Positions 1-10,829 of a DNA stretch of 64,000 nucleotides are shown here, piece by piece. The number at the start of each line of letters is the position of its first letter. Within the stretch, counting starts at the first letter, position 1. The translations under genes were made by a program, and so were the position numbers. The notes beneath the pieces were generated by a model, which was given only the letters and a program-made list of their open reading frames with translations, was not told the origin of the DNA and made no database searches. Source of the DNA: Chlamydoabsidia padenii (taxonomy: Eukaryota > Mucoromycota > Mucoromycetes > Mucorales > Cunninghamellaceae); NCBI GenBank assembly GCA_025330725.1, contig JAIWND010000001.1, positions 992,001 through 1,056,000 of the forward strand, given 5' to 3'.

Positions 1-131
1 CATGGGATAACCCACCCCTCCTACATCACCAAATACACATAGTTTATATAACATCTTGTCTATTTTTATTTCCAATACAGTGATACCAACAATAAAAAAG
101 GAATCTATAACTAAAGGGAAGAGAGGAAAAT

Positions 132-883
132 CTATACTACTTGTTCAATGTTGACAGCCATATTGCCATCACCCAAGACAGAGATCGACACATCAGTTAA
201 AAAGGATACCACATAATCAGCACCAGCTTGTTTCAATTGATCTGCAGTATGAGTAGTGGTACAAGCAATGACCTTCATGCCACCTGACTTTCCAGCTCGT
301 ACACCTAACCAAAAGAAGAAGAAGAAAAGGATAAGTATCATCCATAGGGAAAATTAGCTTTTGCTTGTCTTTTCTGTATACCGATTACCTGCAGGAGCAT
401 CTTCAAAGACCAAGCAATTAGAAGGAGCGATGCCCAACAATTCTGCCGCTTTAATATACCCTTCAGGATCTGGTTTACCCCGTTCCACCTATGTAATCCA
501 ACCAAAAATAATTTCAGTAACCCCTGTTTTCCATCCTCTTCTTTTTACCTTGTCACCTGTCGATAAACTTGTTGGGACAGGAATATCACATTGTTTTAAC
601 CTGTTGACAGCCATGTAGGATGTTCCTGCAGTACACACACCCCATTTACCAAGAGGAATACTATCTAATAAAGCCATAACACCAGGAAGTACTAGAAGCA
701 CAAATAGACGTTACTTCTTCTTCTTCTTTATAACCATGTTGGGTCTTCTTACCTGTCAATCCTTCCGTTTCTTGTGCCAGTTTTCGTTCATAGTAATCTA
801 CTGTTTCTGGTGTGGCCTTTTCTGGTACCCATTCACCTATCGTTTCGATAGTTCGTCGTCCATGAGAAGTTTCCAAGATCTAT

Positions 884-917
<34 letters not shown>

Positions 918-1128
918 TTGGAGAGAGCTGGAGAGAGTTGGAGAGAGTTGGTTCCGACTGTCTTTATATTTGTTTTACCTTGACAGGATCTAATCCATGT
1001 TCTTCCGCAAATGAATACCAGTGCTTGATGACCAAAGGAGTTGTATCAATCATTGTGCCATCAAGGTCAAATATGATACCTTCAATGCCGTTCAAGGTGA
1101 TTGGGAAAGCTGGGGTAGGTGAAGTCAT
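132..1128 (-). CDS. HAD-family glycerol-3-phosphate phosphatase (GPP1/GPP2-like)
   Basis: Predicted to hydrolyse glycerol-3-phosphate to glycerol in the cytosol, the last step of osmoprotectant glycerol synthesis. Five exons (979-1128, 753-879, 549-691, 389-488, 132-304) give 230 aa, close to yeast Gpp1/2 (about 250). HAD motif I FDLDGTMID lies near residue 20 and carries the nucleophile and acid/base Asp pair. HGRRT follows the cap start, and FEDAPAG (motif IV) is spliced near residue 172. KPDPEGY supplies the motif III lysine. Exon 2 lacks the alternative reading seen if intron 2 is retained. Intron 1 holds a GAGA-rich low-complexity run (880-950). An E2F-like site lies 113 bp upstream. A 2-deoxyglucose-6-phosphate-type HAD phosphatase is the alternative; the family level is secure. 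Confidence 0.88.
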
Positions 1129-1240
1129 TATAAAATAAAGTGAAAAAGAAAGAAGGCTGCGGCGTTTTTGTTACTCCCTTGCGTTATAAATCATTTTATT
1201 TCCCGATTGGTCGTCGGCATGTCAATTCCGAAAAGGTGTG

Positions 1241-1249
1241 GCGGGAAAA
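1241..1249 (-). promoter_or_regulatory. E2F-like site upstream of the phosphatase gene
   Basis: GCGGGAAAA, a consensus-like E2F core, sits about 113 bp upstream of the start at 1128. Function is inferred from the motif only. Confidence 0.35.
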
Positions 1250-1308
1250 GCATCAATGCAGCTGGGGACATTTCCACGTTATGGTCACATTCATTCAATT
1301 ACCCTCAG

Positions 1309-1318
1309 TATATAAAAG
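1309..1318 (+). promoter_or_regulatory. TATA-like box
   Basis: TATATAAAAG on the plus strand, about 380 bp before the first exon-like block of the decayed membrane gene. It could be that gene's old promoter. No other plus-strand gene is nearer. Confidence 0.25.
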
Positions 1319-1694
1319 ACTTGTATGTTTGGATTTATTTTTCAATCTACTCTAATCTATCCTACATATGCTAAACTATTTTGTCTCTCGACACACTGCC
1401 GTGCCCAGGTGCACCTGGATTCCTTCCTATCATTGCCATTGTACTGTATTCGTGTGTAAAAGGACATCTATTAGTACGTGGTCAAAAAATCAAAGCCATA
1501 ACACATCACAGTCAAAGAGGGAGAAGGATAGTGTGGTGATTACTATTGATGGCATGGCAATAAAGCGGGCTCATGCATGCGGGGCTTGAAAATGAAGCTC
1601 AGAAATGGGATTTCTTTTGAAACATTTCTCCCTCTTTCTTCCTTCTTTTTTTTACTTTATTGTTTGATACTTCTTCTTTAATTGGTTATTACAC

Positions 1695-2700
1695 ATGCCC
1701 ATGGACCTTGTCAGATCGCAGACTACTTTGCACCACTCTTTAACCAAAGGTAAGAAAGATAACTACTTCTTTTGTTTAATAACTAATCACCTTCTTTTAT
1801 TTTGTAGATGCCACTCAAAAAGCCTGCTAAAGCGAAAATATTCAAGTAAAGCTACGACAAGCTCAACATGAATCCCTCTTTGCACCTCCTCATTAAAGGT
1901 AAACTATTTATAATTTAATTTGGTTAAACAACAATGACTTACCGTTGTACAATACTTTTTGTCTATTCAAGTAGAATAAATACTCCTGTCTTGGCCTATA
2001 TCAACAAACAATAGTGCAAGGTATTGGAGCGTAGCTCTGATGGCGATTGTAATGCAAGCTACAGTAGGTTAAGAGGGAAAAAAAGTCAGTCAATGGTAAT
2101 ATGATATACTAACCAATTGTTGTTTGGTGTAGGAATGGAGGCCTAGTTTATCTCCATGGATAACATCATTGACCGATGGATTTGAAGTGCTGGATCAGAT
2201 CTTCTATGATTACGTTCCTGAAAGAACGCGTATTCGAAATATGGAAACAAGGTACTTTACAGATACAGTCAAATTGAAAAAAAAAAAAAATCTTTGATCA
2301 TAGACTATAACAAGATACTAAAACTCTCATGATTCATTTCATAGGATTCTTTGGGATTGTACTTGGCATTGGGAATTATACTGATTTTTGTGCAGTATCA
2401 ACGACGATTGGATAGAAGGGGATGCATTCATGCAGAACCACCCTGGTCTCGGTCTTGTTGTCTTATGGCCACCAGTTACGGCACTCTATTTGACCCTTGG
2501 GGTTGGATCATGATATGTATTGTTTGCGGATGCCTTATTGTAAGTACAGAAAAAGAGAAAGAAAGAAAAAAGAAGGCAAGTTTTTAATCACGCTTCTTCC
2601 TGTGATTGTAGACTTTGACTTCTCAGGGGTGATTGCATATTCGTTTACGATGGCTTGGTGTACTATAGTTCTCTTGGTGTATTAGTATATTGTATGTAAA
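1695..2700 (+). pseudogene. Decayed multi-exon membrane-protein gene (paralogue of 46420-47110)
   Basis: Exon-like blocks bounded by plausible GT-AG sites lie at about 1695-1749, 1808-1899, 1971-2072, 2133-2251 and 2345-2538. Stop codons and frame changes interrupt every continuous reading: for example TAA in the second block and TAG/TGA in the third. Blocks two and three align at nucleotide level with the minus-strand segment 46860-47080, including the end of the shared intron (GTCTATTCA) and TATATCAACA. The block near 2345 aligns with about 46740-46790 (GATTCTTTGGGATTGT). Several readings are hydrophobic, suggesting membrane segments. The family is not recognised. Sequence from 2600 to 3400 also has short exon-like pieces with stops and may be the 3' part of the same wreck. 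Confidence 0.5.
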
Positions 2701-3489
2701 GATTCCTGTTGGTCTATTGGTGGTTACTCTGTTTCTGTCTTTGTGCCTGGTATACAAAGTGAAAAACATCAGTTACGATGTCCATTGGTCCTTCGTGATG
2801 GATCATGGTATATTGTTTGTGGATATCTTATCCCTTATCCCTCTATAAATTACATAGTAAGTTTAAATATCCCCACAATCTTAGTAATTGAAACAATATC
2901 TTATCATTTTTTACTTTCTTATAATCTAGCCAAGATAGTACAGGACCACACTTGTCAAATGGAAATGGGCTCCCTTCCGATGAAACAGGTAGGCCTTGAC
3001 CTTGCGGCACTTCAAATGCATAATTTTTTCTCACTCACCGCTTCCTCCTTTTTTTTTTTTTTTTCTTTTGTTTTGTTAGAACTAGATCTTCCTTCCGGTT
3101 TGGTTGTCTCCATCATGTAAGGCATACCAAATAAAGCATACAATGAAAGCACATTCTTACTCATTATGACATATTCTCTTAATAGGCTCTTGGATTCGTT
3201 ACAGTTGGGTCCTTCTCGCCAAAACAGGGATCACTAGCTGACTTTGAAATTATTAACGTAAGAATAAAAAACAACACGATTCTAGCATATGGGATTTGCT
3301 AACTTGAGGTTTTATGCTTTCGTAGATTGAAAGAAGGAACATGCTTGCAAACAAACAAAGTGGAAAATATACTTTAGCAAATAAGTATCCGATCCCCACA
3401 TAGTCAAGCATGGTTAATCGGTGCTACTCTTGCCCCGTGTTGATTGCGACATCCATTTTGACCATTTATTGCCTCAACAACCAAAATAA

Positions 3490-6400
3490 ATGGCCGAACA
3501 GCAACAAAACAACAACAGCAAAGCAAAAAATGGTGAAAACAATGACAAAAGTGGGACAGAACAAACGCAACCATCCTTATCAAGATCTCATAGTCATCCT
3601 GGGGAAAATGGAAAACAAGGCGTCAACAAAATACCTCGGAGACGAATGGAGGGACTAAACCCTCAGGAAAACTGGAAGAAACTCAAACGACTGGCTTATC
3701 GAACACGCCAATCATCTTTCTCCAACGTTGACAATATTAAAAGGAAAAATACATCTGTGGACGATGAAAACTACACAGCGGGCATACCACTGGTGAGGCG
3801 ACTCGAATACAATCAAATCCCGGTGACACTTCTCGCAATGATGGCTCAACAGGATGAAAAAGGTCTACCAAGGATTCCGGTGCTACTCTCCATACTGTCG
3901 GTTCAAGTCAACAGAATCAGTGATACCTCTTTAACTAACGACAAAAAAATGTCCCGGCGCAATCTCTCCCTCGTGGTCTCTTATGGTACTCTTCAGTGGA
4001 CTCTCTATCGCCAGTTTTGGGATTTTGTAAAATTGCATTACTCTTATTGTGGATATGATCTTGCTCGTGCCAGACGACCTATTGGAATTCCTGTCTTCCC
4101 CAGTATGGTTCTTCACCGTCGTCATCGACTTGTCCACCGACGACGAAATCAACCAACAAGTCAACAAAATCATCGGTCTCAATCAACACAGCCTCGATCT
4201 GGAAGTAGATCTAACAGCACATTGGCATCGGATGATCGATTCTCACTTGGTTGTATTGATGATTCTGAAATTCAGCACAACTTGGAATACGACAACCACG
4301 ACGAACAAAACCAATCATCATCATCAGCATCAGCATCATCACCTACAGAAGATCCACACGGTAGCAATAATCATTTACAACAGCAACAGATACAAAATCA
4401 GAACCGCCATGATCGTGTAACCACCATCAATTCAACGCCAACACCAAATGATGAAAAATATGATAAATTACTGGAAAAATACATGATGCAACTCATTAAT
4501 GCGACACTTCACACTGGAAACATCAACAGGCTATGCAAGTTCTTGGAAATTTCGACTCTTGGAATACATCTTAGGGCTACTCAACCTCAAGGCTACCATG
4601 GCAAAGAAGGTTTTATGGTGATTGTTGCTCGCACGGATCATGGACCAAAGCATTCAAGATGGAAGTTTGGTGGTACCTGTTTTGGATCAAATTCAAATCA
4701 TATACCTGCATACAAGAACAGTCCAAAATGGTTTATCATTCGGGAAAACTACATGGTTTGTGTGAATCATCCTCACGACGTAAGTATTAAAGTAACTTCA
4801 ACTGGAACATCAACAAACTATATGTGGACCAGGTATACTAAAACTTTTATTTTTGTTCATTTACTATGTAGATCAACTCTTACGATGTTATATTGTTTGA
4901 GCCCGGATTACAAGTCGAACGTGGGTGTGCTCATCATTCCAAAAGCAAAACCAACAAACTTAAAGTGACCATCAAGACTGCCGCCAAACTCTCACTAGGT
5001 CATTCAACATTATGCATCCGAAGTAGCGCTGGCGAAATGTATCTTCGGGCAAAAAACGTTGGACAAGCTATACAATTTGAACAATCCTTGCTTCGGGCAT
5101 GTCGTCAATCTACTTGGTGTCTTCCTTCTCAACGCTTCAACAGTTTTGCCCCTGTGCGACCGGGATGTCCAACCACTTGGTTTGTTGATGGCGATGATTA
5201 CTTTTTTCAAGTCTCGGTGGCGTTGGCAAATGCGACAAAGTACATCTATATTCATGACTGGTGGCTGGTAAGCTTTTAGAAAAACTGTAATGTTTGAAGA
5301 CTCTGTACTAACTTTTTTATTTTACTTTTATCTTTGCATCATTATCATTAGTCTCCTGAATTGGTAAGATTTTAAAAGAAAACACATTTCTTCTCTTACA
5401 TTAACCATCTTGTTTATCTTTTTGAATCTATAGTATCTCCGAAGACCTCCCTCACAGAATGAAGAATGGCGCTTGGACATGGTATTGAAACGAAAAGCAG
5501 AACAAGGTGTCAAGGTTTATATCATTGTATATAAAGAGGTAATTAAACTATAGTCCTGATTGGCTCACTGGCTGATCTTTCCGTGTCTTTTTTCCTGATA
5601 TAGGTGGCGATGGCTGTCCCTTTATTCTCGCACTATACAAAGAAGCATCTTTTATCACTATCCAGTAACATCTACGTCCAGCGACATCCATCAAGGGCTC
5701 TCGACATACTCAGCAACCAAGGAACACTATTTTATGCTCACCATGAAAAGATCTGCTTAATCGATGGGTTGGTGGCCTTTATCGGCGGATTGGATTTATG
5801 CTTTGGGCGGTTTGATACTGCAAGGCACAGGGTGACGGATGATCCTCCAACGATTGGTGAACAAACATGGGTTGGTAAAGACTACTCGAACCCTCGGATC
5901 GAAGACTTTCATGCACTCGACAAACCATTTGAAGACAACATCAATCGGTCCAGCCTTCCTCGTATGCCTTGGCATGATATATCAGTCCGGATTTGTGGCG
6001 CGGCTGCTCACGATGTGGAACATCATTTTGTTCAACGATGGAACTACTTACGACGTCAAAAATCAACTGCTCCAAAAAGACCCACTCCGATGCTTCTTCC
6101 AACTGCGGGCTTCCCTGATGGTGATGGCGTGCTCGACTCAAGTGACCCTCGTATTGGCTCGGAACACTCTTCTTTACACACCCAAGTCCAAATCTTACGA
6201 AGCGTATCAGCATGGAGTACAGGTGTTGAAGAAACCGAACATAGTATTATGGACGCCTATGTGGATCTAATCGGTAAGTCTCGACATTTTATATATATCG
6301 GTAAGTCCTAAAAAAGAAAAAAGAAAGACATAATGATTTGTTACTCACCCCTCACCACTTTTTTTTTTTTTTAACTCACTTGTAGAGAATCAATTCTTTA

Positions 6401-8121
6401 TAACATCAACACAGTATGGGGCGACCGTCATTGATAACAAGATTGGAGATGCATTATACCAACGAATCCTTCGGGCTCATCAAGAAAAAGAAAACTGGTA
6501 TGCGATAATTGTCATGCCATTGGTACCTGAATTTCCTGGAACATTTGATCTTGCCGATGGAACCACTATCCGACTGATTATGTACTTGCAATATCTATCT
6601 ATTGGAAGGGGTCCAGATTCTATATTGGGAAAACTACGTGCTGCAGGGATAACCAACACATCACAATACATCAAATTCTATAGTCTTCGGAATTGGGGTG
6701 AACTTAATGGGTCTTATGTCACTGAACAAGTCTATATACATGCAAAGGTAAGGCAATCAAAAAAAAAAAAAAGGGGGGGGGGATGCAAATTACTAACTAT
6801 CACTTTGCCTGTTAATTAGACTATGATAGTGGATGATCGTACTGTTATGATTGGATCGGCAAATATTAACGAAAGGTCAATGCTTGGCTGTCGAGACTCT
6901 GAAATTTGCGCCTGTATTGAAGACATGGATTTACTTGATTCAACATTTGGGGGACAATCAGTGAAAGTAGGTCGCTTTGCTCACTCTTTACGACTTCGAC
7001 TAATGGCGGAACATATTGGGCTACCGGCGGAAGGTTGGGATATCGACACACTTTTGGATCATGCTATAATAAACAAGGAAAGAACAAATAAACGCAAGGA
7101 CAAGGATATGCAACAAACAACGTATGGGTTGGATTCGTCGACTAAATTGCCTGATTCGATGGCCAATGCACCATCATGTCATTTACCGCCTGCATATCAC
7201 TCAAACTCTCCTCCATTGGTCCAACAGCAATCCTCACGTCAGACGATTGATCAGCAGCTGAAACACACTAATACAAATACGGAATCGAATGAAGGGAATA
7301 ATCACTCTACAGCACCAGCAGCAAACGAAGAACGATGCGCCATTGATCGGTTGGATTCTGATGACGCCATTACCATTACCAATCTTAAACGCACATCCAC
7401 CTCATCTACAACCACGAATAATTCCACCAATGTCTACAACGACTATGTTTTGAATGAAGAAACGCTGTCTCTTTACAAGGACTGGGCAACATGGGATACC
7501 GACACCGACAATAATGGTGATGAACATAGTCTTGTGCCTTTACCTCTACTCCTTAAGGTGCAATCTCCTGATGCCGAAGCGGATGATCAGACGAACAACT
7601 CGGCCAAGTCCCCGGCGCTTACCATTTGCAGCAAAGGTATCGATAGGAACTTTATTATGGTGGATGGCAGCGGCGATTCTAACGATGGTGCTACTGCTAT
7701 TCCAACTCATGATCATGCCGCCTTACTTGCTAGTCTTCGTGACCCTTTAGAGGAAACCAGCCAGTTCTTATGGGACACCTGTGCTCGACACAATACTGAT
7801 TTATTCCGGCGATGCTTTATGGTACTACCCGACAACAATGTGCGATCCTGGGCAGCATACGATAACTTTGATAAAATGGCAAGGCAGATCTTAGGCAGGG
7901 CCGATCCGACCGAAGGGGTATCGAAACATATGTCGAAAGCAAAAACGACGACCTTGACATCACCTCCGAATGACACTTGCTTTATGCTTCCCTTTGTGCC
8001 TTCCTTATTAAAACAAATCAAGGGACATCTGGTGGTTTGGCCTGCTCGCTTTATGGAAGAAGAAGGGGACGACTTTGTGTTTGCTATGGACAAAATAGTA
8101 CCTTTGGAAATATTTGATTAG
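3490..8121 (+). CDS. Phospholipase D with PX and PH domains (Spo14/PLD1-like)
   Basis: Predicted to hydrolyse phosphatidylcholine to phosphatidic acid and choline at membranes. Seven exons (3490-4779, 4872-5267, 5352-5363, 5434-5538, 5604-6300, 6386-6747, 6820-8121) encode 1387 aa, within the fungal PLD range. A PX-like region lies around residues 95-215, followed by an Asn/Gln/Ser-rich linker and a PH-like region at about 315-530. The first HKD motif is [10 protein letters not shown] near residue 648. The second is YIHAKTMIVDD, spliced at 6747/6820 near residue 950, followed by [10 protein letters not shown]. Both catalytic His-Lys-Asp sets are intact. A 12-nt exon (5352-5363) encodes SPEL directly after the conserved HDWWL. 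The first ATG after an upstream TAA was taken as start. An AATAAA lies about 50 bp after the stop. Confidence 0.93.
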
Positions 8122-8570
8122 TCAACACATTACATTTATATATATATAAAGTAGTTTGATTTGTATAGGACCAATAAAAAATGCACCTATTGTTTGACTA
8201 GAATGTTTGTTTTATTAAAAATAAAAAGAAGCAGATGGATAATAAGAAGGACTACAAAGGACTATAACGAATGGAAACAAATAAAAATAAAAAAGAGATA
8301 TACATGTAGGAAGAAGGGGTACGATTGGAATGTCATATAAACTACGGTTAAAAGAGTATCATAACTCGGCAAAAGGATAAAAATAGACAAAGGGAAAAAA
8401 AAAAAAAAAAAAAAAAAAAAACCATAAGGGCATAAAGTAAAGATGGGTAAACTATATAAAACAATCAAATACACAACCATAAAGGGTATGTAGGCTAGAG
8501 ATTTGCACTAATAAATAAAAGAATAAAAATAAAATAGGTATATGGGTGGAGATAGGGGTAGGTGAATTGA
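8122..8570. other. Convergent 3' intergenic region
   Basis: AT-rich spacer between the PLD and zinc-finger-protein stop codons. It contains an A-tract at about 8396-8420 and AATAAA-type polyadenylation signals on both strands. No coding signal was seen. Confidence 0.6.
8172..8179 (+). terminator. Polyadenylation signal of PLD gene
   Basis: AATAAAAA about 50 bp after the PLD stop codon. Confidence 0.4.
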
Positions 8571-9754
8571 CTAAAAGAAGGACATCAAGTTGAGTGAGGG
8601 TTGGTTCACAAAAGAGATAGATTGTTGCTGTTGTTGTTGATTATGTTGTTGTTTTGATCCATAGTCGGCCACTGGAGATAAGGGTGATATAGGAGATGTC
8701 AAGGCAGAAGGCGGACGCGCTGAGATAGGAGAGTGCATAGTATTAACATGCATAAACCCATAACCATCCAAACGCAAATGTTGATCCTCGTACCGCTGTT
8801 GATGCTGCTGTTGTTGTTGTTGTTGCGCATAGTAATCCATAGGTGATGTTTCAGGGGAAGCCAAACCAACCAAAGAATCTTTCTTGAATATCATTTCAGG
8901 TGAAGGTTGTTGAGATGAAGAGTAACAACAATAAAGGGGAACCCCTGATGATGTAGAGGAAATGGTGGATGAGGAGGATGTTGTTGTAAGGGCAATACTG
9001 TTATGACCAGAGTAAGTTGAAGAAGATGATGCCGAGGACAAAGAAGAAGATGGCAAAGGATAAAACCCCGTATCATCCGCATTTGTGGGGATAAGATTGT
9101 CTTGATAATGTTGTGGTGATGGTGGTTGATATATTGCCAGATCCCGATGATTTGTATTGGTAAGTGTTGATGGTTCAAAAGTATATGGTGGGTTGAATTG
9201 ATGTTGCGTAGTGGCATAAGTCGAAAACATATCCACATGCCCATTTCGTCGCGTGATGCAAAAGGGACAATGTCGGACAAATCTGGCAATTAGTTCTTTA
9301 GGTATCCATGAGAATCGGCGACGCACCTACAAGAAGAAGAAGAATTATTAGTAAAAGTTTGTTTTTTTTGTGTTTCACATACCAAAGTTGACGTTTTATC
9401 ACGACCACCATGATGTGATTGTCGATGAGCCCAAATAAGTATATTATAGATTTGTTCCCTAATTGCCACAGGTTTATTATCATGACACACAACAAGACGT
9501 TCACCATGAAGAGGCACCAGTTGGAACATTTTCTTGACCCAGAAGCGGAATTGTGCAGTTGAGACCGATGTGTTTTTAGGTTCTTGTAGTACCTGTAGAA
9601 TCAGTTCATAACGTTGTCGATCAATCAAAGCCTTGTCCCGTTTCTTGAAGGAGAGGTTGTCTAGGTAGGATTGCACAATATCATCAAAGTCTTGTTGGTT
9701 GGGGTATTGATCGTTTTCTTGAAAACGATAAGGACGTCGTAATAGATCTTCCAT
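8571..9754 (-). CDS. Integrase-type H2C2 zinc-finger protein, probably domesticated
   Basis: Two exons (9383-9754, 8571-9326) encode 375 aa. Residues about 105-150 contain HRQSHHGGRDKT, then RRRFSWIP and CPFC: the HHCC zinc-binding fold found at the N-terminus of retroviral and Ty3/gypsy integrases, in the order H-H-C-C. No DDE catalytic core, reverse transcriptase or LTR is seen. The rest is Ser/Gln/His-rich, with poly-Q near residues 280 and 360, resembling an activation or interaction region. The N-terminal about 100 residues are helical and charged and not recognised. An intron inside the zinc domain and ordinary neighbours argue for a host gene rather than an active element. Role unknown; DNA or protein binding is inferred. 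Confidence 0.7.
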
Positions 9755-10829
9755 TTTTGTAAGGCGTTAATGTATACTTTGGGGTAAAGATATATTAAAA
9801 AAGGGAATTAAACCAAGGATTTAAAAAGAGAGAGAAGGAAAAAAAAAAAAAAAAAGTGATGACAAAGGGAAAGAGAAAGGTCAAATGGGGAATTGAGGCG
9901 GCCCGATATAAAAAGGAATAAAAATGATATCGGGGATTGAATTTCAAAAAAGAGGGGGGTAGCACCAAAATTCATGCAGGAATATCGGATCACATTAGGA
10001 TGTATGAGATGGGGTAGATAAACAATTCATTCAAGTAGTATGTTACAAGATTCAAAAGGAAAGGACTAAAAAGGTGAAAGCAAGGAGGAGAGGGTCCCTT
10101 ACGATATCTCAAAAAAGAAATAACGTCCTTGAAATGTGAAAACACCGAAAAAGTTGATGAAGCCGATGCGTCCCCTGGCGCTTGGTCTGAACGCAATCAT
10201 GTGACAACAGACGTATAGGTACCTTTTTCTATTTGTTGTTATCGTGAAAGGGTGGGAAGAAAGTTACGACTTATTCCATCCAGATGGTATATTGACAAGA
10301 TGTTCGTATCAATCATGAATCGAAGGCTGTCTCTTTCTTCCTACCGCTAAAGAAGAAAAAGCGACAAAGATTACCCGTTCGCTCCTCACGTATATGAAAC
10401 CTTGGTCGATTTTTTTTTTTTTTTTTTTTACCCCACTACATAATCACTTCAATACTTCACATCAAATTAATATGATACATCAGCGGCATCATGATCATGA
10501 TGATCATCCACCGTATCATTCTTATTATCAGTTGATCTACGTACACCCTATTTTCCCCTACCCTTCATCAAATATATATACACACACACACACGCACACA
10601 CATGCATGAATTTCCTTTTGAAGCAATCAAAGTACACCGATGTCATTTTTGATGGATAAGGTTGATTATTCTTTTAGGTGGTCTTGATCACAATATTCTT
10701 TTCCATCGTTTGCAAGTGCACGAATATCAAAAACAAAACCACTCTTTTTCTTTATTATCATATCATAAAGTCTTCTATCTACAATTGGTAACAAATATAA
10801 CAAGCTTCATCAAGATCTATAACTATGAA
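9755..10829. other. Intergenic region with microsatellite
   Basis: About 1.1 kb without a convincing gene. It holds A/T homopolymers (9840-9855, 10410-10430) and a CA-type dinucleotide run at about 10572-10602. It lies between the zinc-finger-protein start and the Rap-GAP stop codon. Confidence 0.55.

Noticed and set aside
7082..7450. Low-complexity N/T/S-rich stretch in the last PLD exon as a possible intron
   Set aside because: It stays in frame with no consensus donor/acceptor needed, and the downstream PLD C-terminal motifs continue in the same frame.
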